Source: Kribbella jejuensis
Lineage (GTDB): Bacteria; Actinomycetota; Actinomycetes; Propionibacteriales; Kribbellaceae
DNA length: 64,000 bases
Reading direction: 5' to 3'
Assembly: GCF_006715085.1 (NCBI RefSeq)
Contig: NZ_VFMM01000003.1
Location: 806,001 to 870,000 of the forward strand
A program made the position numbers and the translations under genes. Below the pieces are notes generated by a model that did not search any database, had not been told where the DNA came from, and worked only from the letters and a program-made list of their open reading frames with translations. Below, piece after piece: positions 1-9,600 of the stretch; positions within the stretch are counted from its first letter, which is position 1; each line of letters begins with the position of its first letter.

Positions 1-10
1 AACCCCTGAG

Positions 11-1195
11 TCAGACCGCGGCGGTCAGGCGGGTGATCGCCTCGTCGACCGTGGAGCGGGGGCAGCCGAGGTTCACGCGCATGTACCCGTGGCCTTCGCG
101 ACCGAACTTCTGGCCCTTGTCGAGCCACAACCGCGCTCGGGTGAGCATGAACTTGTCCAGCGCCTCCGCGTCCAGGCCGAGGCCCCGGCAGTCCATCCAC
201 GACAGGTAGAGCGAGTCCGCCGGCAGGACGCGGAGCTTGTCGGTCGCGGCGTGTACGGCGTCCGCGAAACGGCGGTGGTTGTCGCGGACGTACGGGAGGA
301 GGTCCTCGAGCCAGGGTTCGCCGTACCGGTAGGCGGCCTCGCCCGCGACCATGCCGAGCAGGTTGACGACCGGGAAGAGGTTCCGTTCGTACTGCCGGGC
401 CAGCTCGGCGCGGAGGCGCCGATCGGGGACGAACACGTTGGCGCACTGCAGTCCGGGCAGGTTGAACGTCTTGCTCGGCGCCGTACACGTGATGCTGTTG
501 CGCGCGAACTCCGGCCCGAGCGACGCGAACGGGACGTGCCGCTTGTCCGGGTTCATCATCAGGTCCTGGTGGATCTCGTCCGCGACGACCAGGACGCCGT
601 GCCGTGCACAGATCTCCCCCATCGTCCGCAACTCGTCCTCCGACCAGACGTTGCCGGTCGGATTGTGCGGATGGCTGAGGATGAACAGCTTCGTGTCGTC
701 GCGAATCGCCGCCTCGAACGTCCGCGGGTCGAACCGGTATCCGTCGTCGGTGCGCTGCAACGGCGCGTACGCGAGCCGCCTGCCGTTCAGCAGGACGTCC
801 TCATGGAAGTGCACATAGACCGGCGGCTGGATCAGCACCGAATCGCCCGGCGCGGAAAACGCCTGAACCACTGTCTTCAACGTGGTGATGATGCCCGCGG
901 TCACCACCACCCACTCCGGCGGTACCTCCCACCCGAACCGCCGGCGCTGCCACCCCGTCACCGCATCCAGGTAGTCCCCGGTCGCCCCGGCCGCGTACCC
1001 GAACACGCCGTACTCGACCGCCTCGTGCAGCGCATCGATCACCGGCCGGGGCGACCGGAAATCCATGTCCGCCACCCACATCGGCAGCGGATCGGCAGCC
1101 ACCTCGTCCGGCGTCAACCACTGCGCCTGCCCCGCCCACTTCGCCGAGTTCGCAGCCCGCCGATCCACCACCTCGTCGAAGACGGATGTCCGCAT
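11..1195 (-). CDS. MalY/PatB-type PLP aminotransferase (probable C-S lyase)
   Basis: Cytoplasmic fold-type-I PLP enzyme of the MalY/PatB class, whose members usually cleave cystathionine-like C-S bonds. Length from the ATG at 1195 is 394 aa, the normal family size. Visible are WVADMDF near residue 40, the SHPHNPTGN turn near 175, ADEIHQDL near 207 with the Asp expected to contact the pyridine nitrogen, and PSKTFNLPGL with the Schiff-base Lys near 242. A C-terminal RVNLGCPRS carries the carboxylate-binding Arg. The frame stays open to 1372, but that extension overlaps the upstream gene and looks non-coding, so the start at 1195 is preferred. The RNHCP gene lies 5 bp upstream on the same strand, so the two are probably co-transcribed. 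The substrate cannot be told from sequence. Confidence 0.88.
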   Translation of the reverse strand: MRTSVFDEVVDRRAANSAKWAGQAQWLTPDEVAADPLPMWVADMDFRSPRPVIDALHEAVEYGVFGYAAGATGDYLDAVTGWQRRRFGWEVPPEWVVVTAGIITTLKTVVQAFSAPGDSVLIQPPVYVHFHEDVLLNGRRLAYAPLQRTDDGYRFDPRTFEAAIRDDTKLFILSHPHNPTGNVWSEDELRTMGEICARHGVLVVADEIHQDLMMNPDKRHVPFASLGPEFARNSITCTAPSKTFNLPGLQCANVFVPDRRLRAELARQYERNLFPVVNLLGMVAGEAAYRYGEPWLEDLLPYVRDNHRRFADAVHAATDKLRVLPADSLYLSWMDCRGLGLDAEALDKFMLTRARLWLDKGQKFGREGHGYMRVNLGCPRSTVDEAITRLTAAV

Positions 1196-1200
1196 ATCAC

Positions 1201-1662
1201 TCACGGTACGTCGGTCTTCGCCTTCCGCGCCCTGGGCTTGCGGGCCGGTTGAGGTTCGGCGGCGAACGGGATGAAGGGCATGGTCAGTGGCAGTGCCGCC
1301 AGGCGCATGAGCAGGAAGGCGTTGTCGTCGCCGGCGGTTTTGTTCAGCCGGAGGCGGCCGCAGTTGGTGCAACGATGGATGAGGACCCAGCGGCCCTCAC
1401 CTCGGACGGTGACCGCGATCGGTTCCATACCGCCGGAGCAGTCGGCCTTGCGGTCGCCGGGGACATTGCGGTCCAGGTGCCGCGACCACAGACAGCTCGG
1501 GCAGTGATTGCGATGGCTGGTGCCAGGGGCGTCGAGCGAGACCTCTACGCCGCAGTGTTCACGACTGAACGAACGTGCGAAAGCCAAAAGGCACGTCGCA
1601 GAACGCTCACGATTCACAGCGAGCCGATACCTGCTGTCGCAACTGTGGCGGAACCGGCGCAT
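1201..1662 (-). CDS. RNHCP-domain zinc protein
   Basis: Small protein of the RNHCP family, named for a motif present here as RNHCPSCLWSRHLD, followed by NVPGDRKADCSGGMEP and RCTNCGRLRLN. These are paired Cys and His residues of a zinc-ribbon-like fold, and the family function is unknown. From memory, family members usually begin with an F-x-C-x-x-C-G knuckle. Here the equivalent reads FSREHCG, so the first Cys appears to be Arg, codon CGT, one transition away from TGT. The start is uncertain: ATG at 1662 as given, GTG at 1617, or TTG at 1587. The last gives about 128 aa and fits the family length best. It starts divergently from the small gene at 1675 and precedes the aminotransferase by 5 bp. 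Confidence 0.7.
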   Translation of the reverse strand: MRRFRHSCDSRYRLAVNRERSATCLLAFARSFSREHCGVEVSLDAPGTSHRNHCPSCLWSRHLDRNVPGDRKADCSGGMEPIAVTVRGEGRWVLIHRCTNCGRLRLNKTAGDDNAFLLMRLAALPLTMPFIPFAAEPQPARKPRARKAKTDVP

Positions 1663-1674
1663 ACTTGTTGTCTC

Positions 1675-1905
1675 ATGCCTGCCTACCGCGCGACGACGCG
1701 TCGTCACCTGTCCACCAGTCCGTTCGCCGCCCAGACCGCCGACGCCATCAAAACCTTCGACGTCGGCGAAAGGGTGTCCCACGACCGAGAAGGCCTGGGC
1801 CGGGTCCACTCGATCGAACACGACGGCGCCGCCGTGATCGTCGACTTCGGTGGCGGCCGCCTGGTGCGCCAGGTAGCCCCCTTCGCCAAACTCCACACCC
1901 TCTGA
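1675..1905 (+). CDS. small conserved actinobacterial protein (76 aa)
   Basis: A 76-residue protein. After an N-terminal stretch rich in Thr, Ser and Arg comes FDVGERVSHDREGLGRVHSI, then AAVIVDFGGGRLVRQV and a C-terminal PFAKLHTL. This is the pattern of a small SH3-like beta barrel as seen in CarD/UvrD-tail type modules (short strands, Gly turns), and similar stand-alone proteins occur widely in actinomycetes. No function is known to me. The ATG at 1675 is only 12 bp from the divergent RNHCP ATG at 1662. No clear Shine-Dalgarno is visible, so a leaderless message is possible. Confidence 0.7.
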   Translation: MPAYRATTRRHLSTSPFAAQTADAIKTFDVGERVSHDREGLGRVHSIEHDGAAVIVDFGGGRLVRQVAPFAKLHTL

Positions 1906-1967
1906 CCCCACCCGCGTCCCCACCTTGGCCCACCTCCGCGTCGCCGAGGCGGTGGCGGCGCGCCTCA

Positions 1968-2735
1968 TCAGGGCAGCGGAGCGAGGGCTATGTGGGGGCG
2001 GCCGTGGAGAGGGTGGGGAGAGATGTGGGCGCGGACGCCGAAGACTGATTCGATCAGGGGGACGGTGAGGACCACCAGGGGTGGACCTTCTGCTATCAGG
2101 TGGCCCGACTGGAGGACGGCGAGCCGGTCGGCGTGGGCCGCGGCCTGGTCGAGGTCGTGGAGGGCGGCGATGGTCGTGATGCCGAGGCTGCGGACCAACT
2201 GCAGGAGCTCGAGTTGGGCCCGTACGTCGAGATGGTTGGTCGGCTCGTCCAGCACGATCAGCGGTGCCTGCTGCGCGAGCGCTCTCGCCAGCAGGACCCG
2301 TTGACGTTCCCCGCCCGACAGTGTGGAGAACAGCCGTCCACCGGCCGCCGCCAGATCGACTGCCGATAGGGCGTCCGTGATCACCGCGCGGTCCGTGCGG
2401 TTGTCGCGGTCGAGGAGGCCCTTGTGCGGCGTACGGCCCATCGACACCATCTCCTCGACGGTGAAGTCGGTGGCCATCGTCTGGTGCTGCGTCACCACGG
2501 CCCGGCGTTTGGCGATCGTCTTGGCCGGCGTGCGCCAGACGTCGTCGTCGCCGAGCAGGACGGTGCCGGTCGTCGGCCGGAGTGCGCGGTAGACGGCGCG
2601 CAACAGGGTCGACTTGCCGGCTCCGTTCGGGCCGATGATGCCGACGAACTGCCCGGGTTCGACAGTCAGGTCTATCCCGGACAGGATCGGCAACCGATCC
2701 ACGACCACGCCGACATCTCGTACGACCAGTCTCAT
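1968..2735 (-). CDS. ABC transporter ATPase, FecE/BtuD type
   Basis: ATP-binding subunit of a type II importer for an iron-siderophore, heme or cobalamin-like chelate, acting on the inner face of the membrane. In 255 aa it has Walker A GPNGAGKST near residue 36, the Q-loop region VVTQHQ, signature LSGGERQR near 141, Walker B LIVLDEPTNHLD near 160 and the switch His in ALHDLD near 193. It follows the permease gene with a 4-bp ATGA overlap (2732-2735), showing translational coupling. The binding-protein, permease, ATPase order is complete. The substrate is not determined, since no siderophore biosynthesis gene or Fur-type box was recognised nearby. Confidence 0.93.
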   Translation of the reverse strand: MRLVVRDVGVVVDRLPILSGIDLTVEPGQFVGIIGPNGAGKSTLLRAVYRALRPTTGTVLLGDDDVWRTPAKTIAKRRAVVTQHQTMATDFTVEEMVSMGRTPHKGLLDRDNRTDRAVITDALSAVDLAAAGGRLFSTLSGGERQRVLLARALAQQAPLIVLDEPTNHLDVRAQLELLQLVRSLGITTIAALHDLDQAAAHADRLAVLQSGHLIAEGPPLVVLTVPLIESVFGVRAHISPHPLHGRPHIALAPLP

Positions 2736-3739
2736 GACGTACCTCGCCTCAGCAGCCAGAGGAAGAACGGTGCGCCCAGCGCCGCCGTGAACACCGTGAT
2801 CGGGTACTCGTTCGGTCGATCGACCGTCCGCGTCGCCAGGTCGACCAGTACCAGGAAGACCGCACCGCTCAAGGTTGCGACGGGCAACAACTTGCGATGA
2901 TCCGCACCGATCACGAGACGCGCCGCGTGCGGGACCATCAGCCCGACGAATCCCACTCCCCCGGCGACAGCCACAGCTGTTGCGGTGAGCAACGATGACA
3001 CGAGCAACAACACGATCCGCAAGCGGTGGATGTCCACACCGAGTGCGGCCGCATCGTCGTCACCGACCGCGAGCGCGTTGAGACCGCGGCCCTGCAGCAA
3101 GAGGTACGCCGCTGCCGCCGTCATCACCAGCGCGGGCAGGCCCAGCTTCGACCAGTCCGCACCGGCGACGCTGCCCATCAACCAGAACAGAATTCCCCGG
3201 ACCTGCGTCGGCTCCGCCCGCAACTGCACCAGGCTGGTACCGGCCATCGCCAGATAGCTGACGGCCACCCCGGCGAGGATCAGCCGGGTGTCGGCCAGCC
3301 GCCCGGACCGTTGCGCGAGCAGAAACACCGCGAGCAACGAGACCGTCGCTCCGATGAAGGCGCCCGCCGAGGTCGTGATACCGGCTAGACCGGCGCCCAT
3401 GACAAGGACCGCTCCGAGCGACGCGCCGGACGAGACACCGAGGACGTACGGATCGGCCAGCGGATTCCGGATGAGCGCCTGCAGGGCGACTCCCGCCACG
3501 CTCAGCGCCGCGCCGACGATCGCCGCCAGCAGGACGCGCGGTACCCGAATCGACCAGATGATCTGCTCGGTCAACGGCTCCGGCCGCGGGCCACTGCCGA
3601 TCAGGTGGTACCGGATCACCGACCAGACATGGCCGACGGGTACCGTGACCGTTCCCAGCGAAATCGACCCGACCACCGCGACGACAAGTACGGCAAACAG
3701 CACGCCGCACGAAACGAAGAGGCCTGGACGTGCGCGCAC
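2732..3739 (-). CDS. ABC transporter permease, FecCD family
   Basis: Integral-membrane subunit of the same importer, 335 aa, with about nine or ten hydrophobic segments. Family hallmarks are RVPRVLLAAIVGAALSVAG near residue 70, NPLADPYVLGVSSGASLGA near 95, and the cytoplasmic coupling-helix region ending GGVGFVGLMVPHAARLV near 265-280. A single gene encodes the permease, as is usual when the subunit homodimerises. It starts 1 bp after the stop of the binding-protein gene at 3741 and overlaps the ATPase gene downstream, so the three form one operon. The start at 3739 gives MRARPGLFVSCG followed directly by the first membrane helix. Confidence 0.93.
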   Translation of the reverse strand: MRARPGLFVSCGVLFAVLVVAVVGSISLGTVTVPVGHVWSVIRYHLIGSGPRPEPLTEQIIWSIRVPRVLLAAIVGAALSVAGVALQALIRNPLADPYVLGVSSGASLGAVLVMGAGLAGITTSAGAFIGATVSLLAVFLLAQRSGRLADTRLILAGVAVSYLAMAGTSLVQLRAEPTQVRGILFWLMGSVAGADWSKLGLPALVMTAAAAYLLLQGRGLNALAVGDDDAAALGVDIHRLRIVLLLVSSLLTATAVAVAGGVGFVGLMVPHAARLVIGADHRKLLPVATLSGAVFLVLVDLATRTVDRPNEYPITVFTAALGAPFFLWLLRRGTS

Positions 3740-3740
3740 G

Positions 3741-4802
3741 TCAGAACCGGTCCGGGTGTGCGGCCTTCGCGATCTTCTCGATCACGTAGACGTTGAGCGG
3801 ACCGAGATAGGCGCCGTCAGCAACAGTCGTGAACGTGTTCGACTGCGCTGCCGGCCATTGCGGGAACTGCTTCAACAGCTTGGCCGCTTCGTCCGTCGGC
3901 CTCTCGTTCGGCGTGAATGCCCCGACCACCAGTACGTCGACCCGCGCCGCCGCGAGCTGCTCCGCGTTGATCGTCCGGGTCGCGTCCGCCGACTCACCCG
4001 CGAACGCGTTCACCCCGCCGGCCGCCTTGATCACGTCGTCGTAGATCCCACCGGTCATCACCGCGGGCAAGCCGTTCTCGTTCATCATCGACATCCCCGG
4101 ATACACGATCGCGACCCGTTTCAGTTCGGCGCCCTGGACCTTCGCGCGGACGGCGTCGATCCGGGATCGCAGTACCGCGATCGTGTCCGCGGCCTTCTGC
4201 TGGACGTCGAAGATCTGGCCGAGTAGCGCCAGGAACGCGTACGACGACTCGATCCCCTGTGCCTCGTAGGTCGCCTTCTCCGCCGCGCTCGCCCGCGGAT
4301 TCCCGAACGCGCAGTTGACCGGGTTCACGATCGTCGCCGCTCCGACGGCCGCGAGCTGCTCGCGGGTCGCGAAGCCGCTCGACGCGTCGAACCCACCCGA
4401 CCAGGTCGAGATCACCAGATCCGGCTTCAGCGCCAGTACCTGCTCGGCCGGTACGTCGAAGTTCTTGTTCATCGACAGCCCGGTCTTTGGCAGCGCGTTG
4501 ACCTTGGCAACCATCCCGGGATCGTCGGAAACACCGTACGACTGTCCGTTGGCCAGCACATGCTGCTGCAGGCCGAGCATCACGAAGCTCTCCGCCTCGC
4601 CGACCGACGTACCGTTCAGGATCACCACCCGCGAGGGCGGCTTGCTGAAGGTCTGCTTCAGTCCGCAGTTCTCGACTGTCAACGGGTACGACGTCCGCCC
4701 CGGCCCGGCCGTGGCCGCAATCTCCGTGCTCGTCCCTGGTGAACCACCACAGCCAGCGACGCCGAGAACGAGTACATAGGCCAACAGCCGTACAGGTCTC
4801 AT
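3741..4802 (-). CDS. substrate-binding lipoprotein of FecBCD-type importer
   Basis: Extracytoplasmic binding protein, 353 aa, anchored by lipid on Cys18 of a clear lipobox (LGVAGC). After a Ser/Thr/Gly linker it shows the class III binding-protein layout: LTVENCGLKQTF, PSRVVILNG near 60, LALKPDLVISTWSGG near 125, and in the second lobe KRVAIVYPGMS and ARVDVLVVGAFTPNE. It is the first gene of the importer operon, and the 57 bp to the upstream deacetylase stop may hold a promoter. Three Cys remain in the mature part (CGLKQ, NCAFG and the anchor), so one disulfide is possible. The ligand is unknown: iron chelate, heme and corrinoid remain open. Confidence 0.88.
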   Translation of the reverse strand: MRPVRLLAYVLVLGVAGCGGSPGTSTEIAATAGPGRTSYPLTVENCGLKQTFSKPPSRVVILNGTSVGEAESFVMLGLQQHVLANGQSYGVSDDPGMVAKVNALPKTGLSMNKNFDVPAEQVLALKPDLVISTWSGGFDASSGFATREQLAAVGAATIVNPVNCAFGNPRASAAEKATYEAQGIESSYAFLALLGQIFDVQQKAADTIAVLRSRIDAVRAKVQGAELKRVAIVYPGMSMMNENGLPAVMTGGIYDDVIKAAGGVNAFAGESADATRTINAEQLAAARVDVLVVGAFTPNERPTDEAAKLLKQFPQWPAAQSNTFTTVADGAYLGPLNVYVIEKIAKAAHPDRF

Positions 4803-4859
4803 GATGGAAGGTCCCTCCCGAATGCTCGATCCAGAACAGGAGTCGAGCAGGACCCGCGA

Positions 4860-5597
4860 TCAGTTCCCGGGGACGGGTGTGGTCTGAGCCACAACGTTGA
4901 GGCCGAGGAGGTTGTCGGCGGTGGTGAAGGTGTAGCCCGCGGCGCGGAGCCTGGGGACGAGGAGGCGGACGGACTCGACGGTGGCGGAGCGGTCGGCCTG
5001 GTTTCCGTCCCAGCCGTCGTGGAAGATGATGATCGAGCCGGGCCGGGTGGCGCGGAGGGCCTGCGCGGCGATTCGGTGCGGGCTGGGCTGGGCCACTTCC
5101 AGGAGGTGGCAGAACTCCCCGGAGACCACGTCGAGCCCGTGCTTCTCGAGCAGGCCGGGCAGCGCGGGGATCCGGAGCAGCCACGGCGGGCGGTACAGCG
5201 TCGGGCGGATGCCGAGCTCGGCGAACGCACCCATTCCTCGTTGCAGTTCGTCGGCGAGGGTACGGCGGCGGAGGTACTGCGTGAACTTGTGCGTGTATCC
5301 GTGCAACCCCACCACGTGCCCCGTCGACACGAGCCGTTTCGTCACGTCGGGGTGACGCTGAACGGCCTTGCCCACTTGGAAGAACGTCGCCCGGATGCCC
5401 TGCTCGTCGAGGTAGTCCGCGAGCTGCGAGGTGTACGGCTCGTTCGGTCCGTCGTCGAAGGTGAGCGCGACGGTACGTTCGTCACCCGGTCCGCGGTACG
5501 GGAACGGCCCGAGCGTCTGCGAGTACGGCGACATCATGAACCAGTACGCCGTACCGACCGCCGCCGCGGCCGACCCGACGATCGCCGCCGTCTTCAT
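4860..5597 (-). CDS. polysaccharide deacetylase family protein (NodB fold)
   Basis: Carbohydrate esterase family 4 type enzyme, 245 aa, probably membrane-anchored by an N-terminal helix (residues 4-22) with the catalytic domain outside. Motif 1 TFDDGPNEP near residue 48 holds the catalytic base and a metal Asp. Motif 2 is HGYTH near 98 (canonical H-S/T-x-x-H, here with Gly), motif 3 is YRPPW near 135, and FHDGW occurs near 190. Substrates of the family are peptidoglycan, chitin or other N-acetylated glycans. The ATG at 5597 overlaps the TGA of the upstream glycosyltransferase (5594-5596), so the pair is coupled and may work on one surface glycan. The longer open frame upstream is the glycosyltransferase in another frame. 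Confidence 0.88.
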   Translation of the reverse strand: MKTAAIVGSAAAAVGTAYWFMMSPYSQTLGPFPYRGPGDERTVALTFDDGPNEPYTSQLADYLDEQGIRATFFQVGKAVQRHPDVTKRLVSTGHVVGLHGYTHKFTQYLRRRTLADELQRGMGAFAELGIRPTLYRPPWLLRIPALPGLLEKHGLDVVSGEFCHLLEVAQPSPHRIAAQALRATRPGSIIIFHDGWDGNQADRSATVESVRLLVPRLRAAGYTFTTADNLLGLNVVAQTTPVPGN

Positions 5598-6454
5598 GGT
5601 TTGGCCAGCAACGTGTTCTCGACCAGCCCGGCCGCCATGACCGCGCCGGCGACGATCCCCGTCAACCAGGCCACCCCGGCCGCTCGCGCCCTGACCTGCT
5701 GCCACCGCAGACTTGGCACAGCACTCCTGAACGCCGGTGCGGTACCGATCACCGGGCGACCGGCCAGGCGGTTCACCATGACCGCGAGCGCGTAGTAGAA
5801 CAGGAACGACACCGCCACGTTGTACACCAACCCGCGCGTCAGCCGCCGCGCCGACGTGAAGGTCGGGTTGCCCCGGTCGAAGGCGACCCGCCCGCGCGCC
5901 CGCAGTTGCCGCAGCAGCCCGAGCTCGTCCGCGCCCTGGGTGCCGGTCAGGTCGTACCCGGACCAGGCCGCCTTCCGGAACGCGATGTTCGTCGCCGTCA
6001 CGTACAGGACCCTCCCGGTGACCCGGTACACGACGTGCACCAGGGCGAACAGAATCGCCGCGTACACCCGTCCCCACCACGGCCCACCGACATACCGGCA
6101 TGGACCGGCCACCGCCACCCGCTCCGGATCCGCCCGGAAGGTGCGGTCGATCCGCGACAACCAGCCCGCGTCGAACACGGTGTCCGCGTCGCTGGAGACC
6201 ACGATCTCCCCCCGCGCCACCGCGCTCCCCCGATGCCGGGCCGCGCACACACCCGGTATCTCCTCGCGCACCACGACCGCGCCGTACGACCGGGCGATCT
6301 CCGCGGTTCGGTCCGTGCAGTTGTTGTCAACCACAACTACTTCGACTCCGCCCGCGAAGTCCTGCCCGGCGAGCGACCGTAAGCACTCCCCGATGAACCG
6401 CTCCTCGTTGTACGCAGGAATCACCACGCTGAATCTGACGTCCCCAATCGGCAT
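5594..6454 (-). CDS. family 2 glycosyltransferase, membrane-associated
   Basis: Inverting GT-A glycosyltransferase, 286 aa. The N-terminus FSVVIPAYNEERFIGECL, the VEVVVVDNNCTDRT strand near 40 and SSDADTVFD near residue 90 (the metal-binding DxD equivalent) are typical of GT2 enzymes that use nucleotide sugars at the cytoplasmic face. A GTQGADELGLLRQL segment near 165 corresponds to the acceptor-side ED/Q-rich region. Two C-terminal hydrophobic stretches (about 205-225 and 255-275) suggest membrane attachment. It is translationally coupled to the polysaccharide deacetylase, which suggests synthesis then deacetylation of an N-acetylhexosamine-containing surface product. That pathway is inference from the gene pairing only. 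Confidence 0.85.
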   Translation of the reverse strand: MPIGDVRFSVVIPAYNEERFIGECLRSLAGQDFAGGVEVVVVDNNCTDRTAEIARSYGAVVVREEIPGVCAARHRGSAVARGEIVVSSDADTVFDAGWLSRIDRTFRADPERVAVAGPCRYVGGPWWGRVYAAILFALVHVVYRVTGRVLYVTATNIAFRKAAWSGYDLTGTQGADELGLLRQLRARGRVAFDRGNPTFTSARRLTRGLVYNVAVSFLFYYALAVMVNRLAGRPVIGTAPAFRSAVPSLRWQQVRARAAGVAWLTGIVAGAVMAAGLVENTLLAKP

Positions 6455-6605
6455 GGCGGCAACCCTAGACGCGGGCCGACCCGTTCAACGATGGTGCTAG
6501 CCCCCGTATCGTCGGACGGGTTAACCCCCTGCGGCCGACGTATCAACCACCCGTGTTCGAGCCTCCTTTGGGTAAGAACCGATCTCGTGAGCGGGGGCGT
6601 AGCAG

Positions 6606-9600
6606 ATGGCGAACCTCGTCGATCCGCCGACCGGCGGTCTGACTCCGGACACGGACGTCTCCTTCCACTACTGGCGCCGGGTGCTGTGGCTCGTCGTGGG
6701 CACCGCCGCCTTCGCGGTTGCCGCCGGGTTGCTCGGCGACCGCCTCGGCCGGGGTCCGCAGGCGGCCTGGGTCACGCTCCTGGTGATCGCCGTCGTACTG
6801 GGCCTGGTGCTGGTCTTCCGGACGGAGCTCGTCGCCAGGGTCCTGCCCACCCCTGAATCCGAGCAGCAGCCCCAGAACCAGCTCGCCGTACTGCGCTGGG
6901 GCACGCTGATCCTCGCCGTTCTGGTGACCGCGCACTTCGGCAGCACCGCGAGCCTGAAGGGCCGGCCGCGCTCGATCGTCGCGATCGAGCTCTCCGGCAA
7001 CAGCAAGGCGTGGACGGCCTGCGCGTGTGACGACGCCTTGACGAGGGCCTTGCGGCAGGACTTCTGGTTCATTGCCTCGTACGTTCTTCTGCTCGGAGTA
7101 CTGGTCCTCTGGGCGGGCGTGTACTTCCGGCTGCCGATGCTCCGGCGGGCCCGCAACGCGGTCGCGATCTCGGTGGTCGTGGCTGGCGTACTGGACGTGG
7201 CCGAGAACATCTTCATGCTCGCGGGAGGGTCCGCGGACGGTCCCTGGGAGCTCGCCGCGGTCTGCGCGTGGGCGAAGTTCGCGCTGCTGCTCGGCGCCGT
7301 CGTCTACACCGCAGCCGGCGCGTTCGCATGGTGGTCGACGCCGCGCTGGGTGCGGCTCGCCTCGCTGGCGTTACCGGAGTACGCCCGGAAACCGGCCGAC
7401 AAGGACGGACCGGCCGCCGCCGGCACCGCGGTGGATCGTGGCGCCGCGCCCCGAGGGGTCGCCGAGCACGGGATCGCGCTGTCCGGCGGCGGGATCCGGG
7501 CGGCATCGATCAGCCTCGGCGCACTCCAGGTACTCGACGGCGGCGTTCTGGGCTGGTCCACGGCGCGCGCGGTCACCGCGGTGTCGGGCGGGTCGAACAT
7601 GGCGGCCGGTTGGAGCATCGCGCGGTCGAGCTACCGGACCGACGACGGAGGGGATCCCGGCCGGGTGCAGCCCGCCGACCTCGCGCCGCCTCCGTGGGTG
7701 ATGCAGCCCAACGGCTGGCTCACCCCCGAGGAGCGGCACCTGGTCGACAATCTCGGGTACCTCGCGTCGAACGAGCCGCGCGGGTCCGACACCGACCCGG
7801 CCGCCACCAACTCCACGAAGCAGGACGCGCTCGCGGGCAACCAGCCGTCCGGCACAGCGTCGTACCGGCCGACTGTGTGGGCAACGGTCGTCGCCGGGCT
7901 CAGCGTCAACGCGCTCGTACTGACGAGCATCCTGTGGGCGATCACGCGTCCGGTGGGCTGGATGCTGCGCAAATTCGTAGGCCAGCACGGCACGCTGCCG
8001 GCGGGCGCGATGCACGGGCTCGTCAAGGAGCACGGACTCGCTCGGCCGGGCCTCGTCTTCCTGGTCGTCGGATTCGCGATCGTCCTGCTCTGGACGCTGG
8101 CCGGTCAGTTCCTCGTCGGTCCGGCCCAGAACCAGCCGTGGGCGCGCCTCACGATGGTCGCGCTCAAGTGGGCGTCGTACGCCGCGCTCGGCATCGGGGT
8201 GGCCCTCGCCCTCACGGTGTGGGCGTTCGTCGAGCTGGTCGGGGGCGTCGCGCACCTGTCGTTGGCGACCACGATCGCCGGTGCGACCGCCGGTGCCGGG
8301 GTGGTCGGGTCGGCGGTCCGGATTCTGCGGAAGCCGGCGGCTCGCTTCGCGCCGATGCTCGGCGGTGTCGCGTTCATCGTCGTCGCGCTGTGCGTGGCCG
8401 CGCTGTCGACCTGGTCGGCGGCCGAGCACGGGGTGCGGTGGTCCGGCAACGATCTGCTCAGCTGGCAGTCCGGCTGGAACTGGGTGCTCGCGCTGGCGAT
8501 CGTGGCGTACGTGATTCTCGGGCCGAGCCCGGAGGAATGGTCGCTGGCGCCCTTCTACCGGGGCAAGCTGCGGCTGGCGTACGCGACGTACCGGACGGCG
8601 AACGACGCGCGCGTCGAGGCGTACCAGAACGACAACGTTGCCGGTGACGACAAGACCAAGCGTGAACCGGGGTTGTTCTCGTTCAACGAGGACGGTGGGG
8701 TGCGGACTCCGCTGGTGGTGTGCACAACGAGCACGGTGACGTCGCGCGCTGTTCGCAGCCACTACGGCACGCCGGCTCTGAGCGTGACATTCGACCCTGC
8801 TCGGACAACGTTGCATCTGCCGCAGGACGGGCGCGGTCACACGCTCGAGTTCGCGGCGTCGACGCGCGTGCTCGATCGGCTCGGTCAGGGGCTGCACAAG
8901 CGGATCACCACGATGATGGCGGTCGCGATCTCCAGCGCCGCGGTCTCACCCGCGATGGGCCGCATCGGCATCGGACCGACGAGCATGTTGCTGACGTTCT
9001 TCAACATCCGGCTCGGAGTCTGGATCGCCAACCCGCGGTTCATCACTCAACTCGAGGCCAACGGTCTGCAGGGCAAGGACGAGTTGCGGTACGCGCGGAC
9101 CGGGCTGGGTTATCTGTTCAAGGAGTTCTTCGGGATCCACGACCTCGACGACCCGTACCTGTACCTCACCGACGGCGGGCACTGGGAGAACACCGGCTTG
9201 GTCGAGCTGCTCCGGATCCCCGAGGTGACCGAGATCGTCTGCGTCGACGCCGACTCCGGCCCGGGGGACGCGACCACTTCCCTCGGCAAGGCGATCGCGA
9301 TCGCGCCGAGCGAGTGCGACATCCGGATCGACATCAGCCTGGACCCGCTGCGGGCGGCGCCGAGCGCGTCGCGGGTACCGGCGTACTCGCCGCGGACCGT
9401 CAACATCGGGTTCTTCACCAAGGGCGCCGGGTTCTTCACCGACCAGACGCAGGTCGGAGTGCTCTGGTACGCCAAGCCCGGGCTGGCGAAGGAGATGCCG
9501 GCGGGGCTCCTCGCGTTCCACGAGCGGTATCCGAGCTATCCGCGGGAGTCGACGTTGAACCAGTTCTTCGACACCGCCAGCTTCGTTGCCTATCGCAACT

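Noticed and set aside
4803..4859. Cobalamin riboswitch upstream of the metal-chelate importer
   Set aside because: Only 57 bp separate it from the deacetylase stop, too short for that riboswitch, and no B12-box-like sequence is seen.
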